A stretch of DNA of 64,000 nucleotides from contig CP136508.1 in NCBI GenBank assembly GCA_008011715.2, forward strand, positions 2,914,001-2,978,000. The letters run 5' to 3'. Shown here piece after piece: positions 1 through 8,545 of this stretch. This DNA comes from [Empedobacter] haloabium. Its GTDB lineage: Bacteria > Pseudomonadota > Gammaproteobacteria > Burkholderiales > Burkholderiaceae_D. Both the position numbers and the translations under genes were made by a program. The notes below the pieces were generated by a model that saw nothing but the letters and a program-made list of their open reading frames with translations, was not told the DNA's origin and did no database searches. Within the stretch, counting starts at the first letter, position 1. Each line of letters opens with the position of its first letter.

Positions 1-1
1 A

Positions 2-2053
2 CTGCCGGGCTTGACGGAGCGGCTGACGGCATGGCTGCCCAGCCTGGTCGAGCACCGCTGCGGCGTGGGCGAGGTGGGCGGCTTCATCGAGCGCCTGCGC
101 GACGGCACCTATGTCGGCCACATCCTCGAGCACGTGGTGCTGGAGCTGCAGAACCTGGCCGGCATGCGCACCGGCTTCGGCAAGACGCGCCAGACCGCCG
201 AAGGCAGCGGCATCTACAAGATGGCGTTCCGCACCCGCCAGGAGCACGTCGGCCGGCGCGCCCTGGTGCTGGGCCGCGAGCTGCTGATGGCCGCCATCGA
301 GGACCGCCCGTTCGACTTGCCGGCCGCGGTGGCCGAGCTGACCGACATGGTCGAGCGCCTGTGCCTGGGCCCGAGCACCAACAATATCGTCGAGGCGGCC
401 ATCGACCGCAAGATTCCGCAGATCCGCCTGACCGACGGCAACCTGGTCCAGCTGGGCCATGGTGCGCGCCAGCGCCGCATCTGGACGGCCGAGACCGACA
501 ACACCAGTGCGATCGCCGAAGGCATCGCCAGCGACAAGGACATGACGAAGGACATCCTGAAGGCCTGCGGCGTGCCCGTGCCGGAAGGCGCCCTCGTCAC
601 CAGCGCCGACGAGGCCTGGGAAGAGGCGCAGGACATCGGCCTGCCGGTGGCCGTCAAGCCGTACGACGGCAACCATGGCCGCGGCGTGTCGCTGAACCTG
701 TCCACCGAGGCGGACGTGCGCGCGGCCTACGACATCGCGGTGCAGCGCGGCGGCAGCGAGTCCGTCATCGTCGAGAAGTTCATCGTCGGCGACGAGCACC
801 GCCTGCTGGTGGTCGGCCGCAAGGTCGTCGCCGCCTCGAAGGGCGAATCGCTGTGGGTCACCGGCGACGGCAAGCTGACGGTACAGGAGCTGGTGGACAC
901 GCAGATCAACACCGATCCGCGCCGCGGCACCACCGAGGAATTCCCGCTCAATATCGTCGAGCCTAAAAAATCGCAGGAAGTGCAGCTGGACCTGCAGCGC
1001 CAGGGCCTGACCCCGGACTCCGTGCCGGACGCGGGCAGGAAGGTGCTGATCCAGTTGAACGGCAACGTGGCCAATGACGTGACGGACCTGGTGCACCCGG
1101 CCGTGGCCGAGATGGCCGCGCTGGCCGCGCGCGCCGTCGGCCTGGACATCGCCGGCATCGACCTGGTGGTGCAGGACGTGTCGCAGCCGCTGGAAAGCCA
1201 GGGCGGCGCCATCATCGAAGTCAACGCCAGCCCGGGCCTGTTGGCCCACCTGAAGCCGGCCGCCGGCGGCACGCCGCGCAACGTCGGCGCCGCCATCGTC
1301 GACCAGCTGTTCGCGCCGGAAGCGGATGGCCGCATCCCGATCGTGGGCGTGTCCGGCACCCGTCACACGGCGCTGATCGCGCGCCTGACCGCGTGGCAGC
1401 TGCAGGTGTCCGGCCGCTACGTCGGCGTGGCCTGCGAGGAGGGCGTCTACCTGAACGGGCGCAAGATCGCGCGCGGGCCGCTGTCGGAATGGGAATCGGG
1501 CCAGCGCCTGCTGCTGAACAAGAACGTCGAATCGGCGGTGTTCGCCAACGGCAACCGCATGATCCTGACCGAGGGCTTCGCGTACGACCGCTGCACGGTG
1601 GGTGTCGTCACCGACACGGCCGGCCACGACAAGCTGGGCGAGTTCTACATCGACGCGCCGGAGCAGATGTTCAACGTGCTGCGCACGCAGGTGGACGTGG
1701 TGCTGCCGGACGGCGTGGCGGTGCTCAACGCGGGCGACGCGCAGGTGGCCTCGATGGCGGACCTGTGCGACGGCAGCGTGATCTTCTATGGCGTCGACGA
1801 ACACGTCGAGGCGCTGGTGGCGCACCGCGCCGATGGCGGCCGCGCCGTGTTCCTGCACGCGGACGGCTTCGTGCTGGCCAACGGCGCCGACACGGTGGCC
1901 GTGCTGCCGGCCAGCTGCCTGCCGAACGACGAGGAAGAGTGCCGCGAAGCGGTGCTGGCCGCGCTGGCAACCGGCTGGGCCCTGGGCCTGTCGCCGGACC
2001 TGATCGCCGCCGCGCTGCGCACCTTCGAGTGGAAGACCCGGCGCGCGGCCTGA
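2..2053 (+). CDS. cphA': Cyanophycin synthetase paralogue (CphA'/CphA2-like), 5' end outside window
   Basis: The reading frame is open from the window edge, so the N-terminus is missing. Visible are the cyanophycin synthetase N-domain, an ATP-grasp domain (roughly 170-420 from the first visible codons; KPYDGNHGRG and IEVNASPG) and a shortened Mur-ligase-like half. At the position of the Mur P-loop (about nt 1355-1372) the sequence reads GTRHTA, where the downstream paralogue has GTNGKT. The ATP-binding lysine is therefore lost, and the Mur C-terminal domain is largely absent. Known: cyanobacterial CphA2 also has one dead ATP site and polymerises beta-Asp-Arg dipeptides; Ralstonia has a cphA'-cphA pair. 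Inferred: an accessory or dipeptide-using cyanophycin synthetase working with the full enzyme 41 bp downstream. Confidence 0.88.
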   Translation: MPGLTERLTAWLPSLVEHRCGVGEVGGFIERLRDGTYVGHILEHVVLELQNLAGMRTGFGKTRQTAEGSGIYKMAFRTRQEHVGRRALVLGRELLMAAIEDRPFDLPAAVAELTDMVERLCLGPSTNNIVEAAIDRKIPQIRLTDGNLVQLGHGARQRRIWTAETDNTSAIAEGIASDKDMTKDILKACGVPVPEGALVTSADEAWEEAQDIGLPVAVKPYDGNHGRGVSLNLSTEADVRAAYDIAVQRGGSESVIVEKFIVGDEHRLLVVGRKVVAASKGESLWVTGDGKLTVQELVDTQINTDPRRGTTEEFPLNIVEPKKSQEVQLDLQRQGLTPDSVPDAGRKVLIQLNGNVANDVTDLVHPAVAEMAALAARAVGLDIAGIDLVVQDVSQPLESQGGAIIEVNASPGLLAHLKPAAGGTPRNVGAAIVDQLFAPEADGRIPIVGVSGTRHTALIARLTAWQLQVSGRYVGVACEEGVYLNGRKIARGPLSEWESGQRLLLNKNVESAVFANGNRMILTEGFAYDRCTVGVVTDTAGHDKLGEFYIDAPEQMFNVLRTQVDVVLPDGVAVLNAGDAQVASMADLCDGSVIFYGVDEHVEALVAHRADGGRAVFLHADGFVLANGADTVAVLPASCLPNDEEECREAVLAALATGWALGLSPDLIAAALRTFEWKTRRAA

Positions 2054-2094
2054 GCCCGCGCTGCCGATCAAGAATAACGACACAGGACGAGTAC

Positions 2095-4665
2095 ATGGAA
2101 GTCATCCGCACCCGCGCGCTGCGCGGCCCGAATCTTTGGAGCCATCACACGGCGATCGAGGCGATCGTCTCCTGCACGCCGGAGGAGCTGGCGGTCGACA
2201 AGCTGGCCGGCTTCGAAGTGCGCCTGCGCGCCCGCTTTCCCCGCATCGGCCAGTTCCAGCCGCATGGCCATGCGGACGCCGTGCCGATGGCGCACGTGCT
2301 GGAGCTGACCGCGCTGGCCCTGCAGGCCGAGGCGGGTTGCCCCGTCACGTTCAGCCGCACCACCGCCACGGTGGAACAGGGCATCTTCCAGACCGTGGTG
2401 GAATACACGGAAGAGGAAGTGGGCCTGCGCGCCGTCGAACTGGCCGAGCAGCTGATCAACGCGGCCGTGGCCGACCAGCCGTTCGACCTGACCGCCGCGC
2501 TGACCGAACTGCGCGACCTCGATGAGGACGTGCGCCTGGGCCCGAGCACCGGCGCCATCGTGCAGGCCGCCGTGGCGCGCAAGATCCCTTACCGCCGCAT
2601 GACGTCCGGCTCGATGGTGGCCTTCGGCTGGGGCAGCAAGCAGCGCCGCATCCAGGCCGCCGAGATCGACGCCACCAGCGCCATCGCCGAATCGATCGCG
2701 CAGGACAAGGAACTGACGAAAAAGCTGCTGGACGCGGCCGGCGTGCCGGTACCGGTGGGCCGCTCCGTCACCAGCGCGGAAGACGCCTGGGCGGCGGCGC
2801 TGGAAATCGGCCTGCCGGTCGTCATCAAGCCGAAGGACGGCAACCAGGGCAAGGGCGTCACCGTCAACGTCACGACGGAAGAGGCGACCCACGCGGCGTA
2901 TCACACGGCGCGCGAGTTCCGCGACGACATCCTGGTCGAGCGCTTCCTGGCCGGCCATGACTTCCGCCTGCTCGTCATCGGCAACAAGCTGGTGGCGGCC
3001 GCGCGGCGCGATCCGCCGCACGTGGTGGGCGACGGCAAGCACTCGGTGCGCCAGCTGGTCGACATCGTCAACGCCGACCCGCGCCGCGGCAGCGGCCATG
3101 CCACGTCGCTGACCAAGATCCGCTTCGACGACATCGCGCTGGCGCGGCTGAAGATGCAGGACCTGGACGCCGACTCGGTGCCGGCCCAGGGCCAGCGCGT
3201 CATTCTGCGCAACAACGCCAACCTGTCGACCGGCGGCAGCGCCACCGACGTGACGGACGACGTCCATCCGGAAGTGGCGGCGCGCGCGGTGGAAGCGGCG
3301 CAGATGATCGGCCTCGACATCTGCGGCGTCGACGTGGTGGTGGACAGCGTGCTGCGCCCGATCGAGGAGCAGAACGGCGGCGTGGTCGAAGTCAACGCCG
3401 CGCCTGGCCTGCGCATGCACCTGTCGCCTTCGTACGGCAAGGGCCGCCCGATCGGTGAAGCCATCATCGGCACCCTGTTCGAGGAAGGCGACGACGGCCG
3501 CATTCCCGTCATCGCCGTCACCGGCACCAACGGCAAGACGACCACCGTGCGCCTGATCGCGCACCTGGTGGCGTCCAGCGGCCTGCGCGTGGGCATGACC
3601 AATACCGATGGCGTGTACGTCAACGGCCGCCAGATCGACAGCGGCGACTGCTCCGGTCCGAAGAGCGCGCGCAACGTGCTGCAGCACCCGGACGTGGACG
3701 CGGCCGTGTTCGAGACGGCGCGCGGCGGCATCCTGCGCGAAGGCCTGGCCTTCGACCGCTGCAAGGTGGCGGTGGTGACCAATATCGGCGCCGGCGACCA
3801 CCTGGGCCTGAACTACATCACCACCGTCGAGGACCTGGCGGTGCTGAAGCGCGTGATCGTGCAGAACGTGGACGAGAACGGCATGGCCGTGCTGAACGCG
3901 ACCGACCCGATCGTGGCCGGCATGGCGGCCAACTGCCGCGGCAAGGTGACCTTCTTCGGCGCCGACCGCTACCATCCGGTGGTGGCCACCCATATCGCCC
4001 AGGGCCGCCGCACCGTCTACGTGGACAAGGGCGACCTGGTCGCCGTCGAGGGCAAGTTCATGGAGCGCATCGCGCTGGCGGAGGTGCCGATCACGCGCGG
4101 CGGCCAGATCGGCTTCCAGGTCGAGAACGCGATGGCCGCCGTGGCGGCCGCCTGGGGTGCCGGCATCGACTGGGCGGCCATCCGCCTTGGCCTGAAGACG
4201 TTCACCACGGACAGCCATAATGCGCCGGGACGCTTCAACGTGTTCGACTACCGCGGCGCCACCGTGATCGCCGACTACGGCCACAATCCGGACGCGATGC
4301 TGGCCCTGGTGCAGGCGGTCGAGGCGATGCCGGCCAAGCGCCGCTCGGTCGTCATCAGCGGCGCCGGCGACCGCCGCGACGAGGACATCCGCCAGCAGAC
4401 CGAAATCCTGGGCAAGGCATTCGACCAGGTGGTGCTGTACCAGGACCAGTGCCAGCGTGGCCGCGCCGACGGCGAAGTGATCGCGTTGCTGCGTGAAGGA
4501 CTGCGCGGCGCCAGCCGCACCAGCCAGGTCGACGAGATCAACGGCGAGTTCATCGCTATCGACACGGCGCTGGACCGGCTGCAGGAGGGCGACCTGTGCC
4601 TGATCCTGGTCGACCAGGTGGAGGAGTCGCTGGCGCATATCGCCGCGCGGATCGCGCGGGGATGA
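2095..4665 (+). CDS. cphA: Cyanophycin synthetase
   Basis: This 856-residue enzyme polymerises L-Asp and L-Arg into cyanophycin (multi-L-arginyl-poly-L-aspartate), a cytosolic nitrogen and carbon reserve, using ATP. Domain order is N-domain (about 1-165), ATP-grasp (about 210-465; KPKDGNQGKG and VEVNAAPG) and Mur ligase-like domain with an intact P-loop GTNGKTTT at 477-484, followed by the glutamate-ligase C domain. Length is typical for full CphA1 enzymes. The ATG at 2095 follows a weak purine-rich site (CAGGACGAG) and lies 41 bp after the first paralogue, so the two are probably co-transcribed. No cyanophycinase gene is in the window. Confidence 0.96.
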   Translation: MEVIRTRALRGPNLWSHHTAIEAIVSCTPEELAVDKLAGFEVRLRARFPRIGQFQPHGHADAVPMAHVLELTALALQAEAGCPVTFSRTTATVEQGIFQTVVEYTEEEVGLRAVELAEQLINAAVADQPFDLTAALTELRDLDEDVRLGPSTGAIVQAAVARKIPYRRMTSGSMVAFGWGSKQRRIQAAEIDATSAIAESIAQDKELTKKLLDAAGVPVPVGRSVTSAEDAWAAALEIGLPVVIKPKDGNQGKGVTVNVTTEEATHAAYHTAREFRDDILVERFLAGHDFRLLVIGNKLVAAARRDPPHVVGDGKHSVRQLVDIVNADPRRGSGHATSLTKIRFDDIALARLKMQDLDADSVPAQGQRVILRNNANLSTGGSATDVTDDVHPEVAARAVEAAQMIGLDICGVDVVVDSVLRPIEEQNGGVVEVNAAPGLRMHLSPSYGKGRPIGEAIIGTLFEEGDDGRIPVIAVTGTNGKTTTVRLIAHLVASSGLRVGMTNTDGVYVNGRQIDSGDCSGPKSARNVLQHPDVDAAVFETARGGILREGLAFDRCKVAVVTNIGAGDHLGLNYITTVEDLAVLKRVIVQNVDENGMAVLNATDPIVAGMAANCRGKVTFFGADRYHPVVATHIAQGRRTVYVDKGDLVAVEGKFMERIALAEVPITRGGQIGFQVENAMAAVAAAWGAGIDWAAIRLGLKTFTTDSHNAPGRFNVFDYRGATVIADYGHNPDAMLALVQAVEAMPAKRRSVVISGAGDRRDEDIRQQTEILGKAFDQVVLYQDQCQRGRADGEVIALLREGLRGASRTSQVDEINGEFIAIDTALDRLQEGDLCLILVDQVEESLAHIAARIARG

Positions 4666-4683
4666 TCCACGCGACGGTCACCG

Positions 4684-4781
4684 TTTGGGGTCTGTCCCCG
4701 CAGGGGACTGACCCCGGTTTTCCACGGTGATCGTCGATCCGGTAAAAACCGGGGTCAGTCCCGAAGGGACAGACCCCAAGC
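4684..4781. repeat. GGGGTC-type intergenic inverted repeat, copy 1
   Basis: The left half carries GGGGTCTGTCCCC, a 3-nt loop and GGGGACTGACCCC followed by GGTTTT. After about 20 nt the right half is the near-exact reverse complement of the left half. Each half can fold by itself and the two halves can pair with each other. It lies between the convergent ends of cphA and the LacI-type gene, so it could serve as a bidirectional terminator, though it lacks a strong T run. The same architecture recurs at 24949, 29504, 39741 and 46815. Confidence 0.9.
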
Positions 4782-4825
4782 CTGAGAAGCAATCGACGGC
4801 GCACGCATGACACCGCGCGTTTAGT

Positions 4826-5920
4826 TCAAGCCGCCAAAGAATCCGGCGCCAGGCTGGCCAGCCTTGCCGTCGCCCCATCGATGAACTGCGGCGCGAACGT
4901 GCGCGTTTGCGCCGTCACCAGTTCCCCCTCGCGCGCGTCGATCAGCCCGGCCAGCAGGTCGGCGGCGGCCTGGGCCATGTGCTGGACCGGCTGGCGCAAG
5001 GTCGTCAGGTTGTAGCTCAGCCAGTTGGACGGCTCCACCGCATCGAAGCCGGCCACCGACAGTTGCCCCGGCACGTCCAGCCCCAGCTCGTGGCGGGCGC
5101 AATCGAGGCAGCCGATCGCCATCACGTCGTTGCCGCAGATGACGGCATCCGGCACGCGGCCCAGCTGGGCGATGATCTCGCGCAGGCCATGCGTGCCGCT
5201 GGCATAGTCGAACTGGCCGGTGACCACGGCGGGTGGCGGCAGGCCCAGCTCGCGCAGGCGATCGGTCGCGCCGTTGCGCCGCTCCGTCGCCACTGGGGAA
5301 TCGGCGGGGCCGGCGATGATGCCGAACTGGCGGTGTCCGGCAGCGGCCAGGCGGCCAGCCAGCAGGCGGCCGGCCTCGTACTGGTCGCACAGTACGCTGT
5401 TGACGCCGCCGGTGCGGCGCAGGTTGCGGTTGAATACGACCAGCGGCAGGCGGCGCCGCTCGAATTCGGCGATCTGCGCGTCGGTCAGGGCGGCCGCCAC
5501 GATGGCGCCGTCCACCTGGTATTGCCAGATGTCGGCCAGCAGCCGGCCGACATCCGCCTCATGCTGCATGGTAAACAGCAGCACGCGCTTGCCGCGCCGC
5601 GCGATCTGGTGCGACAGCTCGGCCAGCGCCTCCGGATAGTACAGGTTCGCCATCTGCGAGATCACGACGGCGACCATGTTGGAACGGCGGGTGATGAGGC
5701 TGCGCGCCGCCGCGTTGGGAATGTAGTCGAGGCCGGCCGCGGCCTTCATCACGCGGGCATAGGTGGATTTCGATACGCTGGCGCCAGGTTTGAAGCAGCG
5801 CGACACGGCCGACTGCGACACGCCGGCCAGCATGGCGACGTCATAGGAGGTGACACGGCGTGCGGCCGCTCGCGGTGGGCTTGCCGGCTGCACGGCGGAT
5901 GGTGTTTTCGTTTTAGTCAT
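4826..5920 (-). CDS. LacI-family transcriptional regulator
   Basis: A 364-residue protein with a LacI-type helix-turn-helix at about 22-75 (TSYDVAMLAGVSQSAVSRC) and a hinge region, followed by a periplasmic-binding-protein-like effector domain (about 80-350). Family members bind operators as dimers and are displaced by small, often sugar-derived ligands. An N-terminal Ala/Pro-rich extension of about 20 residues precedes the HTH. The ATG at 5920 is preceded by GAGAGACG. No transporter or sugar enzyme is adjacent, so the effector and targets are unknown. Imperfect palindromes at 5956-6002 upstream may be autoregulatory sites. Confidence 0.93.
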   Translation of the reverse strand: MTKTKTPSAVQPASPPRAAARRVTSYDVAMLAGVSQSAVSRCFKPGASVSKSTYARVMKAAAGLDYIPNAAARSLITRRSNMVAVVISQMANLYYPEALAELSHQIARRGKRVLLFTMQHEADVGRLLADIWQYQVDGAIVAAALTDAQIAEFERRRLPLVVFNRNLRRTGGVNSVLCDQYEAGRLLAGRLAAAGHRQFGIIAGPADSPVATERRNGATDRLRELGLPPPAVVTGQFDYASGTHGLREIIAQLGRVPDAVICGNDVMAIGCLDCARHELGLDVPGQLSVAGFDAVEPSNWLSYNLTTLRQPVQHMAQAAADLLAGLIDAREGELVTAQTRTFAPQFIDGATARLASLAPDSLAA

Positions 5921-5955
5921 CGTCTCTCTGGGTTGCCGGTGGGCACCTGTTGTGA

Positions 5956-6002
5956 GTCTGAGAATAACTGAGACACTTACCGTATGGCAATTATTTCTGC
6001 CA
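5956..6002. promoter_or_regulatory. Two candidate operators upstream of the LacI-type gene
   Basis: Positions 5956-5974 form a 7-5-7 imperfect palindrome (GTCTGAG-AATAA-CTGAGAC, one mismatch per arm). Positions 5985-6002 form TGGCA-N8-TGCCA. Both lie in an AT-richer patch 36-82 bp upstream of the LacI-family start codon. LacI proteins usually bind such dyads and often repress their own promoter; binding here is inferred only. Confidence 0.35.
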
Positions 6003-6065
6003 AATAACTCCTCGAAGCTGACGAATTGTCGCGCTTGTGCTACCGCGGCGCCTGTGAAAACGTCT

Positions 6066-6287
6066 TCAAGCCAGCGCGACGGCAGCGACGATCGCCAGCA
6101 GCAGCGGCACGGCGGCGCCGGCGCGACGTCGCCACACCGACCGGGTGCAGGTCAGGGCCTGCTCATGCCGGTCCTGCAGCGTCACGCGGGCGGCCTGCGG
6201 GCGGACGGCGCTGCCGTGGCGGCTCGCCGGGCGAGCGATGGGATGGTGACAGCGTGGGTTGGCGATGGTATTGCCGAGGTATTTCAT
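6066..6287 (-). CDS. Small cationic protein with C-terminal hydrophobic segment, unknown function
   Basis: A predicted 73-residue protein. The ATG at 6287 is preceded by a strong ribosome-binding site, GGAGGA, six bases away, which is the main reason to believe in it. The first two thirds are rich in Arg, His, Gln and Pro. The last 17 residues (GAAVPLLLAIVAAVALA) look like a C-terminal membrane anchor. It could be a tail-anchored small membrane protein. I recognise no family, and chance translation cannot be excluded. Confidence 0.45.
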   Translation of the reverse strand: MKYLGNTIANPRCHHPIARPASRHGSAVRPQAARVTLQDRHEQALTCTRSVWRRRAGAAVPLLLAIVAAVALA

Positions 6288-6369
6288 CGTGTCCTCCGAT
6301 ATTGTGGGAATTTCCAAGCGTAATTAAGTCAGGGCCGCGCTTTTTGATCTGGCGCAAACGGTTCTCTGC

Positions 6370-6375
6370 TAAAAT
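6370..6375 (+). promoter_or_regulatory. -10-like element upstream of yegD
   Basis: TAAAAT in the context GCTAAAATACCGCCCC, about 80 bp upstream of the yegD start and in a locally AT-richer stretch. TTGATC upstream is at about 20 bp spacing, so a sigma-70 promoter is only tentative. Confidence 0.4.
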
Positions 6376-6453
6376 ACCGCCCCTTTGGCGCCGTGGCGGT
6401 GTCGCGACATCCGTGCGACCGGTCCCGACCGCCTTGGCAAATGAAAGGTTGTG

Positions 6454-7704
6454 ATGGCAAATGCTTGCGGTGTCGACTTCGGCACGTCCAATTCCACCGT
6501 CGGGTGCGTGCGCCCGGGCCAGGGCGTCATGCTGGCGCTGGAGGAGGGCAAGACGACGTTGCCGTCCGTCGTGTTCTTCAATGCCGACGATGACCAGGTG
6601 ACGTTCGGCCGCGCCGCGCTGGCCGAGTACCTGGCCGGCTACGAAGGCCGGCTGATGCGCTCCTTGAAGAGCCTGCTGGGAACCAGCCTGATGGACGGCC
6701 AGACGGAAGTGGCCGGCCGTGCCGTGTCGTTTCGCACCCTGCTGGCGCAGTTCATCGGCGAACTGAAGCTGCGCGCCGAGCGCGCCGCCGGCCAGTCGTT
6801 CTCGTCTGTCGTGCTGGGCCGCCCCGTGCATTTCATCGACGACGACAGCGAAGCCGACCAATTGGCGCAGGACACGCTGGCCGAGATCGCCCGTTCGGTC
6901 GGTTTCACGCACATCGATTTCCAGTTCGAGCCGATCGCCGCCGCCTTCGACTACGAGTCGCAGATCGACCGCGAGGAGCTGGTGCTGATCGCCGACATCG
7001 GTGGCGGCACGTCCGACTTCTCGCTGGTGCGGCTGTCGCCGCAGCGGGCCACCCGGCCCGACCGGCGCGACGACATCCTGGCCAACGGCGGCGTGCATAT
7101 CGGCGGTACCGACTTCGACAAGTACCTGAGCCTGGCGGCCGTGATGCCGTTGCTGGGCTATGGCACCCAGCTGAAGAACAACAGCGAAATCCCGTCCAGC
7201 TATTACTTCAACCTGGCGACGTGGCACACGATCAACCAGGCCTACACGAAGAAGATGACGGTCCAGCTGGCCGAGCTGGTGCGCGACGCGCGCGACCAGC
7301 AGGCGCTGAAGCGGCTGCAGGCGCTGATCGACGAGCGCGCCGGCCACTGGCTGGCCATGCAGGTGGAGGAGGCCAAGATCGGCCTGTCCACCCACAGTAG
7401 CGTGCGCATGGCGCTGGACCGCCTGGCGCCGCCGGCCGTGCTGGACGTGCAGCGCACGCTGTTCGAATCCGCCATCGGTCACCTGGTCGACAATGTCGGC
7501 GCGACCGTCGACGCCCTGCTGGCCGAGGCCGGCGTGCGGCCCGAGCAGGTCGATACCGTGTTCTTCACCGGCGGCTCCTCCGGCGTGGGCCTGCTGCGCG
7601 AGCACATCGGCGCACTGGTGCCGGGCGCGCGCCGGGTCGAGGGCGACCTGTTCGGCAGCATCGGCGCCGGCCTGGCGCTCGATGCCGTGCGCAAGTTCGG
7701 CTGA
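6454..7704 (+). CDS. yegD: Hsp70 family protein, YegD-like
   Basis: A 416-residue actin-fold ATPase of the DnaK/YegD family. Phosphate-binding motifs are visible: GVDFGTSNST at the N-terminus, ADIGGGTSDFS near 185 and FFTGGSSGVG near 370. The protein is close in length to E. coli YegD and far shorter than DnaK, so it is essentially a nucleotide-binding domain without a full substrate-binding domain. The ATG at 6454 is preferred over GTG at 6451 because AAAGG lies five bases before it. It is followed after 9 bp by an exonuclease gene, so the two are probably one transcript. The role of YegD proteins is poorly defined; a chaperone-like function is inferred. Confidence 0.92.
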   Translation: MANACGVDFGTSNSTVGCVRPGQGVMLALEEGKTTLPSVVFFNADDDQVTFGRAALAEYLAGYEGRLMRSLKSLLGTSLMDGQTEVAGRAVSFRTLLAQFIGELKLRAERAAGQSFSSVVLGRPVHFIDDDSEADQLAQDTLAEIARSVGFTHIDFQFEPIAAAFDYESQIDREELVLIADIGGGTSDFSLVRLSPQRATRPDRRDDILANGGVHIGGTDFDKYLSLAAVMPLLGYGTQLKNNSEIPSSYYFNLATWHTINQAYTKKMTVQLAELVRDARDQQALKRLQALIDERAGHWLAMQVEEAKIGLSTHSSVRMALDRLAPPAVLDVQRTLFESAIGHLVDNVGATVDALLAEAGVRPEQVDTVFFTGGSSGVGLLREHIGALVPGARRVEGDLFGSIGAGLALDAVRKFG

Positions 7705-7713
7705 GGAGCGACC

Positions 7714-8337
7714 ATGCTGGCCGCACCGGTTGTCATGCTGGACTTCGAGACCACGGGGCTGTCGCCCGACATGGGCGACCGCATCACGGAAGTGGCGGCG
7801 CTGCGCATCGCCGACGGCCGCATCGTCGAGCGCTACGTCTCGCTGGTCAACTGCCACGTGCGCATTCCGCCTTTCATCACCAGCCTGACCGGCATCACGC
7901 AGGCCATGGTGGACAGCGCGCCCCCGGCCACGGAAGTGGTGCCGCGCCTGCTGGAGTTCATCGGCGGCGACACGCTGGCCGCCCACAACGCCAGTTTCGA
8001 CGAGAAATTCCTGCGCGCCGAGGGCGGCCGGCTCGGCCTGGTACCGGGACATGACGGCACCGTCTGTTCGCTCAAGCTGTCGCGCCGCGTGTTTCCCCAG
8101 CTGGGCAGCTACAAGCTGGGCGTGCTGAGCGGGCGCCTGGGCATTCCGTTCCGCGGCACGGCGCACCGGGCCGAGGCCGATGCCGAGGTGGCGGCCGAAT
8201 TACTGCTGCACATCGGCCGGCATCTGGCCAACAGCTATGGCATCGCCCGCGTCGACGCGGCATTGCTGCACTCCGTCAACAAGCTGGCCGCCGCCAAGGT
8301 CCACGCTTTCCTGCAGAAGCACGCGGCCGCCGCCTAG
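7714..8337 (+). CDS. DnaQ-like DEDDh 3'-5' exonuclease
   Basis: A 207-residue exonuclease of the DnaQ/PolC-epsilon fold. The ExoI motif is DFETTGL at 10-16, ExoII is HNASFDEKFL near 92, and the final motif is HRAEADAEV near 151 with the DEDDh histidine. Family members degrade DNA or RNA from the 3' end or proofread for polymerases. The start follows GGAG and sits nine bases after the yegD stop. It has no polymerase, helicase or UvrC-like fusion, so it is a stand-alone exonuclease. The functional link to the upstream Hsp70-like gene is unknown. Confidence 0.88.
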   Translation: MLAAPVVMLDFETTGLSPDMGDRITEVAALRIADGRIVERYVSLVNCHVRIPPFITSLTGITQAMVDSAPPATEVVPRLLEFIGGDTLAAHNASFDEKFLRAEGGRLGLVPGHDGTVCSLKLSRRVFPQLGSYKLGVLSGRLGIPFRGTAHRAEADAEVAAELLLHIGRHLANSYGIARVDAALLHSVNKLAAAKVHAFLQKHAAAA

Positions 8338-8340
8338 GCG

Positions 8341-8403
8341 TCACCGGTGTCAGGCACCTGTCTGCGGGGTCGGAAGACCCGCAGACGGGTGCCTGACACC
8401 ATG
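8341..8403. repeat. GGTGNCAGGCACC hairpin element, copy 1
   Basis: An inverted repeat with outer arms GGTGTCAGGCACC and GGTGCCTGACACC and inner arms TGTCTGCGGGGTC / GACCCGCAGACG around a short loop, core 8346-8400. Read on the minus strand it has the same flanks as the copies at 21127 and 31138: ACCCATGG before and CCGGTG after. It lies directly after the exonuclease stop and may act as terminator or mRNA 3'-end stabiliser. Confidence 0.88.
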
Positions 8404-8545
8404 GGTCTGGGCAGCGTTTCCGACCAGGCCGTAAAACCCATCTTCTGCCCGACAAAACCAGCCCGGCAATTGAGCGCGCTCAAATGGACTGCGCAATCAG
8501 TTATTAAACTTCTTACAACACGGAGGTGCCGCATCGGGAGCTGAC

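Noticed and set aside
2068..4638. 856-codon open frame antisense to cphA
   Set aside because: It mirrors the sense gene's GC-rich codons, its translation is His/Arg/Val/Gly-rich low-complexity sequence with no family motif, and cphA on the other strand is fully convincing.
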